This document shows positions 46,860 through 56,405 of a DNA stretch of 64,000 nucleotides, in pieces. The stretch spans positions 1,909,501-1,973,500 of the forward strand of contig CM062210.1 in NCBI GenBank assembly GCA_031216445.1, given 5' to 3'. Source of the DNA: Lateolabrax maculatus. Taxonomy: Eukaryota > Chordata > Actinopteri > Acropomatiformes > Lateolabracidae. The stretch's first letter is position 1; every line of letters starts with the position of its first letter. Made by a program: the position numbers and the translations under genes. The notes under the pieces were generated by a model, which saw nothing but the letters and a program-made list of their open reading frames with translations, had not been told where the DNA came from and made no database searches.

Positions 46860-47623
46860 GTGAAAACCACAGATTCAGACTATCCTCATCACCACTTTCA
46901 TCTCCATCAACACAGCTGACTGACTGTGAACTTCATCCTCAGTCATCTTTATAACTGGATCAAATGTGCACTGAGCAAAGTGAGATACATCATCTTTAAT
47001 GTAACCTAGTACCTTCCTGTACAAATATAGTGTATTATTTATGCTCCTGTTTACTGGATGAGTCAGAACATAAAGTGACATTATTTTCTGAATGGAAGCA
47101 TCATTATATGTTGAAGTGTCACCTGTCGTTGGTAACAGATCAGACATGATACTTCAAACACCTGCATTTGGAAATAAGCTTCACACTCTCTGTCTCTGTG
47201 CTCCTGTATCAGAGTTTAAGAGTGTTTGTGTCTGTATGTGTGTGAGAGAGGGGCTTTATGTATAAATGTATCAGTTCCTGTAAAATACTGTGTTCTGAAG
47301 GTTATGTGCATAAAGACATTATTCATGAAAATGTGTTAAAGTTCTTATATTTTCTATATATAAATGTGTCTCACATGTGACAAATATGTATACTGATATA
47401 ATTCTCCAGCACATTGAAGGATAAATCATACAGTTTTCTTAATAACACAAATCCAGTTTGAATACAGACTAAATTCGGAGCCAATCTGTTCAGACAAACT
47501 TTCAAAAGAGCTTTTTGCTCAGACAAACCAGAAAACAAAAGAACTGAATAAAATTAAAAATTTCTGTTATGGATTTAAACTTGGCAGATATACACTGTAC
47601 AAGAGCAAAATACACGAACTGAC

Positions 47624-47797
47624 CTCAGAGTCTCCAGTATACAGTTTGGACTCTCCAGTCCAGCAGACAGCAGCTTCACTCCTGAATCCTGCAGCTTGTT
47701 GTCACTCAGGTCCAGCTCTCTCAGATGGGAGGGGTTGGACTTCAGAGCTGAGGCCACGACTTCACAGTGAGTCTCTGAGAGTCCACAGCTAGAAAGT
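47624..47797 (-). CDS. NLR-B LRR exon 1
   Basis: A 174-bp exon (acceptor CATCACAG|A, donor CTGAG|GTCAGT), reading RLSSCGLSETHCEVVASAL and LDLSDNKLQDSG, then LSAGLESPNCILETLR. It is the partner of the NLR-A exon at 31770 and directly follows the NACHT exon in frame (GT|A). Confidence 0.87.
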
Positions 47798-47895
47798 CTG
47801 TGATGACAGAGAATATAAAAATTAATGTATTATAAAATCTGACACTGTATTATAGAAAATAGACTTTGTGCATTTTGCATCACAAAGCACATTAA

Positions 47896-48050
47896 CATGA
47901 GTGACTGTAGCTCAGCTGGTCAGTCATTGATCACAAGGTTTGTGGTTTGAAACTTGAGCTCCTTCTGTTCACATGTCAAACTGTTCTTGAAGAACATAAT
48001 GAACCCAAAATTGCACCATTAGAGAAACGTGTCTGCCAAATGACTATAAT
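47896..48050 (+). mobile_element. tRNA-derived SINE (orthologous insertion)
   Basis: Same tRNA-like head (TAGCTCAGCTGGT, 47908-47920; GGTTTGAAACT) and same position relative to the LRR exon as the SINE at 32041, so it was duplicated together with the locus. Confidence 0.75.
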
Positions 48051-49088
48051 GTAAACTTCAGTCACATTCTGATTAACAGGGTGCTGTGATTTTTGTTTGT
48101 TAAATTTTATTTTAATGTGATGTTTGATGAGCTGTAAAATCACTGTAGGTTGTAACTGCACTCCTATATATTTACCTCAGTCATGTGTTTGTGTGTATTT
48201 TGTGCATCTTTGATGCATCTTATTATCTCACTCTATCTGCTTTTCATCTCCCATTGAATTAATTGAATGACTCCTACTGCACTAATAGTTTTAGTACTAA
48301 AGATTGTAATATTATAATTTTATAAATAGTTTTTCTCAAATGGAGTTTAGCTGTTGAACAATATAATTTCTTCTCTGAGCTTGGTGATGATAAAAATCCC
48401 TCCTACAAATTCAATGGAAACCACAGTGCAAATGTGTGCTGTTATTTTCTCTGCATATCTTACCTTTAGTGTTACTGTTGTGAAATGGTGCCGCAAGGAA
48501 ACACATTATTTGACAGCTTGTATTTGCAAACTGATATAATTCATTGCATTAACCCGACCAGATGGGAAAGGTGAAAAAATGGGACAAGTTTTAAAATTGC
48601 TCTCTATCACTGAACATTACTAAAGGAGCTTTGGAATATACCAGTTTACAGACCAGTCCATTCAAATACTACCAGAGAGAGAGGGATGGAGAAAGAGCTT
48701 CATCACTCTTAATAAACAAACTAATTAAAAAGGACTTGTGATTAAATGATGACTGTCAAAACATTTTCAGCATAAACTCTTAAGTCCTCAAGTTTTTCTG
48801 CTGGATTTGTTTCAAACCTCCATCAGTCAAAGAAAGATAGTCAGAAGACGATAAAAGATACTTGTGTTCACTAACTTGATAGCAATAAACAAAAATGATT
48901 TTTGTGGACATCTGTAGTGTAACACATGTAGAATATTTCAATGAGTTTCAATAGGTTTAATACTTGTTCAAAAAACCTATAACGTGTAAGTTTTATGTTG
49001 TGCATGTGTGTAAAGTGTGTATCTTTACTCTAATACTGATGGCTTCAGCTTTACATTACTTTAAAATGTTAATAACATCTGGACTCAC
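48051..49088 (-). other. NLR-B intron between NACHT and first LRR exon
   Basis: The intron continues to the NACHT-exon donor at 49089. It is homologous to 32180-33520, and no exon or named repeat was found in it. Confidence 0.7.
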
Positions 49089-50925
49089 ACAGCCTTTCTG
49101 CAGTTCCTCACAGCTGGAATCAGTCTCAGTCGTCCCTGGTCTGATGTGTTGTACTTCTTCAGGTCCAACTCATCCAGAACCTCCTCTGACATCTGCAGCA
49201 TGTAGGCCAGAGCTGAGCAGTGGATCTCAGAGAGTCTCTCCTCTGATCTGTTCTCTGACTTCAGGAACTCTTGGATCTCCTGATGTAATGAGTGGTCGTT
49301 CATCTCCGTCAGACAGTGGAAGATGTTGATGCTTCTGTCAGGAGAGATATCAACCCTGTTCATCTCCTTCAGGTTGTTGATGGCTCTCTGGATGGTTTCT
49401 GGCCTGTTGTCTGTCCGACCCAGCAGGCCTCCTAAGAGTGTCTGGTTGGACTCCAGAGAGAGGCCATGAAGGAAGCGGATGAACAGGTCCAGGTGGCCAT
49501 TTTTACTGTCAAGAGATTTCTCCATGGCTCTCCTCAGAAAGATATCCAGGGATGGGTCTTTTCCAAAATACATAGAATTCTTCTTGAGAAAAGACTCACT
49601 GTGTTTGTAGTCTTTCCCCAGGAAGTCCTCCAGTACCTCTGTGTCCCTGTTGGTGTGACAGTGGAACATGTAGACTGCAGCCAGAAACTCCTGAATGCTC
49701 AGATGAACAAAGCAGTAGACTGTTTTCTGGAAGATCACACTCTCTCTCTTGAAGATCTCTGTACAAACTCCTGAGAACACCGAGGCCTCTGTGACATCAA
49801 GACCAACCTGCTCCAGGTCTTCTTGGTAGAACATGATGTTTCCTTTCTCCAGCTGTTCAAACGCCAGCCTCCCCAGCTTCAGAACAACTTTCCTGTCAGC
49901 CTCCATCAGCTCCTGTGGACTCGTCTCATGTCCCTCATCATACTTCTGCTTCTTCCTCTTTGTCTGAAAGAGGAGGAAGCGTGAGTACATGTCAGTCAGG
50001 GTCTTGGGCAGCTCTCCTCTCTGGTCTGTAGTCAACATGTGCTCCAGAACTGTAGCAGTGATCCAGCAGAAGACTGGGATTAGACACATGATGTGGAGGC
50101 TCCTGGAGGTCTTGATGTGTGAGATGATTCTGCTGGACAGATCTTCATCACTGAACCTCCTCCTGAAGTACTCCTCCTTCTGGGCGTCAGTGAAGCCTCG
50201 TACTTCTGTTACCCTGCCAACACATGAAGGAGGGATGTGATTGGCTGCTGCAGGTCTGGAAGTTATCCAGACGAGAGCCGAGGGAAGCAGATTCCCCTCG
50301 ATGAGGTTTGTCAGCAGCACGTTGACTGATGACTTCTGTGTGACATCAGACACGACCTCCTTGTTGTGGAAATCCAGTGAAAGTCTGCTTTCATCCAGGC
50401 CGTCAAAGATGAACAACAGTTTACAGACAGCAAGCTTCTCTGCTGGGACCTTCTGTAATGTTGGATGGAAAACATGGAGCAGCCTGAGAAGACTGTACTG
50501 CTCATCTTTCATCAGGTTCAGCTCCCTGAACGAAAGCAGAACTACCACACTGACATCTTGGTTTTCCAAGCCCTCTGCCCAGTCCAGAGTGAACTTCTGC
50601 ACTGAGAAGGTTTTTCCAACGCCAGCGACGCCGTTCGTCAGAACGACTCTGATGTGTCCCTGCTGGTCAGGTAAGGCTTTAAAGATGTCGCTGCACTTGA
50701 TTGGAGCGTCATAGAGGGTCTCCATCTTGGACGCTGTCTCCAGCTGCCTCACCTCATGTTGGGTATTAACCTCTTCACTCTGTCCCTCTGTGATGTAGAG
50801 CTCAGTGTAGATCCTGTTGAGGAGGGTTCCACTTCCTGCTTCATCAGTTCCTTCAGTCACACGTTCACATCTCCTCCTCAGGCTGATCTTATGTTCATCT
50901 AAAGCTTCCTGCAGACCACTATCTG
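49089..50925 (-). CDS. NLR-B FISNA-NACHT-winged-helix exon (NLRC3-like)
   Basis: One open exon of 1837 bp (611 codons plus partial codons at each end) between TCTCTTTCAG|C and GGCTGT|GTGAGT. The first ~75 residues are the fish-specific FISNA region (LDEHKISLRRRCERVTEGT). NACHT follows with Walker A GVAGVGKT (50609-50632), Walker B LLFIFDGLDE, sensor WITSRPAA and the GFTDAQKEEYFRRRF helix. Winged-helix and HD2-like parts follow, with HLSIQEFLAAVYMFH, ending NCRKAV before the LRRs. The apparent start MTEGT is a GTG inside the exon and not a real start. NACHT ATPases oligomerise in innate immune signalling; the ligand is unknown. It splices in phase with the RING exon upstream and the LRR exon at 47797. 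Confidence 0.93.
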
Positions 50926-51121
50926 CTGAAAGAGAAGGAAAAATAGTCTGAGACTAAACAAATAGCAATAATCCAGATAAATAAAAAAAAAATGATTTTG
51001 AATCTATGATATTCATAACAATATTAAAATTCCCTGCACGACACAACAAGTGTCCCTGTAATTCAACAGAAAGTTCTGTTTCCAGACATGAAGACATCAG
51101 CAGACAGATGAACAGTCTTAC

Positions 51122-51357
51122 TTTGTACAGTGCTGGTCTGACTGGCTGTCTGCAGTCCAGCTCTTGTTCTGGATCTTTCTCCACACTGGGGACAGCAGGA
51201 GTCTCCTGATGAAGCAGACTGGTCCCAGTATGAGGTGATGCAGCGTCTGCAGAACCAGTGTCCACAGCTGGTAGAGACTGGATCCTTCAGGACGTCCTGA
51301 CACAAAGCACAGCAGGACGGCTGCTCCTCCACAGGAACATGACTCCTCTTATTACTT
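51122..51357 (-). CDS. NLR-B RING-finger exon
   Basis: A 236-bp exon (acceptor ATCTCCTCAG|A, donor CAAA|GTAAGA) encoding SNKRSHVPVEEQPS and a complete C3HC4 RING (CALC, STSCGHWFCRRC, CPQC). Its length and phase equal the NLR-A RING exon, and the two differ by only a few substitutions. Joined to FISNA-NACHT it gives a RING-NLR, a predicted E3 ligase with a nucleotide-switch receptor body. Confidence 0.9.
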
Positions 51358-52204
51358 CTGAGGAGATCAAGGAAAACCCCTTAGATTAGAAATCAAAGTT
51401 ATGTTTTATGTAAAAAAAAAAAAAAAAAAGTTTTGTTGAACTATTACTAAATCACAGTTTCTGAAATTCTTCCTGATCAGACGACAATCTGCTCCAAAAC
51501 ATGTCACAGCAGCTGCAGCCTCAAGACACAATGAGAGAGAGACACAGAGAGACTTCTGCCTTCTGTAATACTACCTAATAGATTAGTATGGAGGATGACA
51601 GAAGCTGAAATTTGTCTTCTGTGGGTTATATTTTTGAAACTGTTGACCCAGCTATGAAAGCAAAAGCATCGTAAGCAGGGAACATTCACTGATTCGCATC
51701 GTCACACCAGCATAAAAATTCACAATGGGATTGCCTCAATTAAAAAAGCATACCCTGGATCTTTGTATCGGTAATATAAGATAAATAAGTAAAATCACAG
51801 TTCTCAGTCTTATAAAATAGAACACATAAACATAAGTAAGGCTTCTCCTGAGTCTGAATCCAGACTGAACTGCAAATAAGTTACAAAGAGAAACTCATAG
51901 TTTTCTCTTTGTTAATTATCTCACAGTGGGGCTTGTTTTGCATTGTTATTTTTTAATGAACAAACTCATTTTAAAGGAACTTTTAATAGACAGACAGACA
52001 AACAAACGAACAAACAAACAAACAGGACCACATAACATGACCTCATTAGCAGTAATGAAAACTAATATATAGTATTAGCCGACCGTATTACAAGAGGCCA
52101 CTCCTTTTCCAACAACTGTGTTTGTAAAAAATACTTTTTGATGATACAAAAAGATTTCAGGCTGGTACTGTTGGGAAAATGTACCTGAGATACTATTAGT
52201 CCAG

Positions 52205-52380
52205 CTAAAAGACAGTTTGGCCATTATTAGACAGGTACAGTGGAGAGAGACAGGAAATGTGGGGGAAGACAGTAGGAGAATGACATGCAGCAGATGGTCC
52301 GGCTGGCCAGGAGGTGAACCGGTGACTCGGTGCTAAGGGCACGTGGTATACACCTCAACCACTCGGCTATCGGGTCGCCT
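52205..52380 (-). mobile_element. tRNA-derived SINE, minus strand
   Basis: Read on the minus strand it starts AGGCGACCCGATAGCCGAG, with box A TAGCCGAGTGGTTGAGG and box B GGTTCACCTCC, then a non-tRNA body ending CTCTCTCCACTGTACCTGTC. A tRNA gene is unlikely because the arms do not fold into a full cloverleaf by eye and the SINE body follows. Confidence 0.72.
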
Positions 52381-52793
52381 CTGGAGCCTATTTCTTTGTG
52401 GAAATTACAACATGAAATACATAAAAGCAGGACATAAATCCTACATATGTGTAACTTATCTATCAGTAACATACTCACAGTTTCTCCTTTGTGGAAGCGG
52501 GAATGATTTTCTCTGCGTTTCTCTGACTATATCTTTGAGCTCCTCATACTGAAATTCTGTGACAGCAGTAATTCTGGACTGTTTGACGGATCATTTGATC
52601 TGTTTGCAGTAAAGATGGGGAGATGTTTTCTGCTTTTTTCTGTCAGTAATTATTTTATTCCATAGCAGCAAAACACATTACATGAGCCGTCATCAACCCC
52701 CTGAAGGTTAAACTCACTATGAATGGACTGGAAGTAATCATATAATGGTCATGTTATTATTGTACAAACAGAAATTACTAATAGGTCTCTTAC

Positions 52794-52913
52794 TTTGTGT
52801 CTGAGGCTCCAGGTTCATTACTGAAGTGCAGAGGAGGACCTATGGACCGGTCACTCTTCATAGACAGACAGATGGATCCTGGAGACCCTGCTCTCTGTCT
52901 GTGGTGCTGAACT
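52794..52913 (-). CDS. NLR-B N-terminal repeat exon
   Basis: A 120-bp symmetrical exon (acceptor GTTTGCAG|A, donor ACAAA|GTAAGA), reading VQHHRQRAGSPGSICLSMKS then DRSIGPPLHFSNEPGASDTK. From SPGSICLSMKSD onward it is nearly identical to the first coding exon at 53044. This is exon duplication of the short acidic/Ser-rich N-terminal module found repeated in fish NLR-C proteins. It sits in phase between that exon and the RING exon. Function unknown. Confidence 0.8.
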
Positions 52914-53043
52914 CTGCAAACACCAACATGTTTCTATTCATTTAAATTAAATTCAAATTATGAATACACAGTTCTCAAAACACACATTGATGTTACTGAT
53001 ACTGATAGTTTGGTGGTTAAAATGTAACGAGTAGTTCTCTTAC

Positions 53044-53174
53044 TTTGTGTCTGAGGGTCCAGGTTCATTACTGAAGTGCAGAGGAGGACCTATGGACCGG
53101 TCACTCTTCATAGACAGACAGATGGATCCTGGAGACTTTGCTCTGTCCTCCTCTTCCTCCACACAATCACTCAT
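53044..53174 (-). CDS. NLR-B first coding exon
   Basis: The ATG at 53174 (CCAGAAGATGAGTGAT) opens MSDCVEEEEDRAKSPGSICL and ends NEPGPSDTK|GTAAG. An identical arrangement (CCAGAAGATG) precedes the NLR-A start and a fossil copy at 54252, which supports the start choice. The segment is acidic then polar and likely disordered. The coding length of 131 bases gives the phase required by the next exon. Confidence 0.82.
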
Positions 53175-54231
53175 CTTCTGGACTTCAGAGGGTGCAAATA
53201 TGTAGTGCGTGCAAGCTGATGGCGAGGAAGACAAACAGGTGAAACAAGATCCAGAGGACGGGCGTGTAAAATGGAGTTGGTGAAGCCTGCAAACTTCTTC
53301 GCCCAATGTGATGCAAAATGAAACTGGTATTTACAATGATTGGCCATGTCTATGTTTAAAAGAAAATTAAAAGAGGCGTTAATAAGCATCCAGATGGGAA
53401 AAAGTGTAGACTAATTATATATAGTGTATCTTTTTACTTTGTTTTATTTATTATTTTTTTTATTAATTTAAATCCTTGCATTACTTCCTACATGTATTGC
53501 GTTGTTTTTGCTGTTTCTTTTGTTTGTTTGTTTTTTCCCTTCTTATGCTTTAAATTTTTAAGTTGTGGTGAGGTTTTAACAGAAGACGGGTTTCTTACCT
53601 CACCTGCACATTCACTATGAAAAACAAAAACAAAGCCAAATAAAACTATTTGAAATGTTTTAAATGTTCCAAAATAAATTAAAACAAATTTTTATTTTTA
53701 ATGCTCCCTCCCTTTTTCACGTACCTGGATCACCTGGTCAGGTTTATAGTGAGATCAATTTCTGACCAACACTCGAGGGTTCTTTATTTTTTGTTCAATC
53801 TATTGTAATCTAGTTGAATAGTCCTGCGTTATACTTCTTCAAATATGTACACGTTTTATAATGTCTTGAATTGGTAATTGTGAATTCAATAAAAAAATTT
53901 GATTGTATCTTTTTAATGTTATAGGTTCAATGTCGGTATAGAGGTTCCCTAAAAAGTGTTAGTGGTAATATATGTGTTATATGTTATTATTTAACAGAAT
54001 GTGTTAATATTTAACAGCGATCCTGATACTTTGGACCAACATTTATTGTATCAGTAATACGACAATATCCTGAATACGTTGACTGTTTAATCCAAGTCGT
54101 AAAACAGACCTTTGGTCAGTTTTATCCGAGGCTGTATGATCATGTTTTACAGGGCTGAAGTATTTTGTCATGTGTACCTGAAGTGACAGACAAAATATTG
54201 ACTATATACTTCAGTCCTGTCAAACAAAACC

Positions 54232-54275
54232 ACTGTGACCGATCACCCATCTTCTGGTCCTCAGTCTGTCTGAGA
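54232..54275 (-). pseudogene. Fossil N-terminal NLR exon start
   Basis: TGAGGACCAGAAGATGGGTGAT resembles the leader and start of the NLR first coding exon (CCAGAAGATGAGTGAT), but the reading after the first few codons (MGDRSQW…) does not match. It is probably the residue of a further duplicated N-terminal exon. Confidence 0.45.
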
Positions 54276-54529
54276 CATAACCAGTAACACCGACTGGGAT
54301 CTCAGAACACAAGAATCAGAAGAAACTAATCTGTTCAAGAGCCACACAAGACTGAGGAAGTAACACACACACAAACACACACAGTTTACATTATAATGAA
54401 CCCATCCAGCACCGGACCTGGTCCGTTGTTTTTTCTCACCTGTGCTTGTTTTCTTGGTTAAGTTTAATGTGTATTATCCCGCCAGAGACTTTGACAGTAA
54501 AACATGAATAATGTTGTACAAACACTCAC

Positions 54530-54590
54530 CCTGCTTCAGCCTTCTCTTGCCTCCTTCTGCTCTGTCGACGCAAAATGGAGTTTGAACTCT
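54530..54590 (-). other. NLR-B 5'UTR exon (donor side)
   Basis: Resembles the NLR-A first exon: GTCGACAGAGCAGAAGGAGG and then GGCTGAAGCAGG|GTGAGTG. Non-coding in all frames of useful length. The upstream end is not resolved; the CACGTG element lies about 110 bases further upstream. Confidence 0.5.
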
Positions 54591-54699
54591 GACTGAACAC
54601 ATTCAGTTTTATTGTTTTATTGTCCACGTCCTGGTTTCTTGTAAAGTACCTGTACCACCTGGTCAGTGTTGTTCCTCCCCTCGCCATTTATTAGAAATC

Positions 54700-55690
54700 A
54701 CGTGTCAGCTGAAGTTTTCTTCATGATCATCTCCCTCTGTTTGAACTGCACAAACTAAATATATAAACTTAACCCAGCTAACTAAATTCAGATTGCTGTT
54801 CTGCTTGTAGATCAGCTGTATTAAGTATTTGGTAACATTTAGTATTTTGGACAGCTTCATCACAGACATGTTGCTGCTGCAGTTGTCTTTGTAACACAAG
54901 AAGAACTTTGTCACGTTCCTGTTCAACTCATTTGCTAAAAAAAATTTAGTCATGAATTAAATTTAATCTGCTGACTTGGGCTGCAGCTGCTTTGTTGTTT
55001 ATCAAAAATGTCCCCTGATCAGGTTGTTTCTGTGGCAACAACACGACCAAAGAACTATGGGATAGTTTGGCCTGTGTAGTGACCATCAGCCCTCCACGTA
55101 TAGTATGGAAGAATAACTCTCTATGTATTTCCATCAATATTTCTGTTCCTGTTGCATTCAATTAAGCCACATTCATCATTCATTCACTGTAGTGGTTGAC
55201 TGGCCTCTGTAGACTTGTATGTTGTGGTTCTACTTGTCTGTATTGTAGTTTAGTTTGCCATAAAGCACTGAGACGCATCTGGATATCAAGAGCAGCGACT
55301 CCTCGGTTGTTATTCTACTGTGTATGTTTACTTCTCTGAGGACCTGTAATAAAGAAAGACAGTCACATTTATAAACATTCCTCCTGATTTTTAATACAGT
55401 TGTTAGGTCCTCGCAACTTCATACAAAAATTATATGATCTGTGTACACAGTCAGTAACCCAGTGAATGTTAAGAAAGCCCATAATGACTTAACACTCTGT
55501 ATGGCTTTTTAGGCATTTCTTTGTTTCAAAAATAGTTTACAACAATAACTATATTTTCTGATGGAATTCAGGTTCTAGGCCTCCTCTTGCACTGTTGTTA
55601 TATTATGTTATGTTAAATGTTACATTAACATTTGCACAATTTAAAAAAAAATAGAGAGAGATTTTACTGTTTTCTAACCATCCACTCTGA
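54700..55690. other. Spacer upstream of NLR-B
   Basis: No exon, RNA or clear mobile element was recognised between the NLR-B 5' exon and the tandem repeat at 55.7 kb. Confidence 0.5.
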
Positions 55691-55694
55691 CTAT

Positions 55695-55800
55695 TAGGAA
55701 CAATAAGACTTTATTGTTCAAATAAGACTTTATTGTTCAAATAAGACTTTATTGTTCCTCAATAAAAAACAATAAAACAATAAGACTTTATTGTTTCTCA
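55695..55800. repeat. Tandem self-complementary repeat
   Basis: An 18-base unit, AATAAGACTTTATTGTTC, recurs three times in a row and once more at about 55778. GAACAATAA and TTATTGTTC within the unit are inverted, so each copy can fold on itself. Confidence 0.85.
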
Positions 55801-56138
55801 AGAGGGAACTTAAGTACCTTTAAAGATTAACTTGAAGATGAACACCAGCTGAAAAGCTTTGTTTCACTTCAACCACATGAGGTCATAATCTCATCTGAAA
55901 TAAATCTGATTCGTCTGCAGAGTCACAGTTTTTACCTTCTGTACCGTAGGAGTACCACAAATTGTACATCCGATTGTTGAAACATTTCTAACTTGATATA
56001 CAACCTATTCACTAGATCATGAGGTTCCCCAATGTTTAAATACATGAAAACTGATGAAACTTGTAACAGATAAGTCGAGGCCAGCTACTCATAACTGTCT
56101 TAGACAAGAACGATGTACTATTTTTCTAAGATCTAGAA

Positions 56139-56303
56139 CAGTGGCCCTGTTCAGACCTGGAATTAACATCTGTCCTGGCTGGTCCAATCGCAAATGGACC
56201 GCTCTAAGTACGTCAGTTCACACCTGGCATTAAAATGTGTCTTCACATGGGTCTTGACCCCTTGTGATCGGATCTCACTTGCCAGGTCTGAAAAGGGCCA
56301 GTG
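56139..56303. mobile_element. Short MITE with 18-bp terminal inverted repeats
   Basis: GGCCCTGTTCAGACCTGG at the left end and CCAGGTCTGAAAAGGGCC at the right are near-perfect inverses; an inner pair (CCTGGAATTAACAT / CACCTGGCATTAAAATG) is also present. It interrupts 3'-flanking sequence that is continuous behind copy 1 (21.24-21.37 kb), so it or surrounding DNA was inserted after the copies separated. Confidence 0.7.
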
Positions 56304-56405
56304 ACTGTTGCAGTCAGAGCAAAACTCTTTTGTGGGAGTTACAGGATGATCAGTTTCTAACCACCAGGTCAACATGTTCTGGCTGCATCACCTGTTCATT
56401 TTGCT

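Noticed and set aside
50858..50860. GTG 'start' of the NACHT protein (MTEGT)
   Set aside because: The frame continues upstream through conserved FISNA residues to a clear splice acceptor at 50926; this is the middle of an exon.
52300..52380. A tRNA gene on the minus strand
   Set aside because: Box A and B are present, but the acceptor and anticodon arms are not convincing and a SINE body follows directly.
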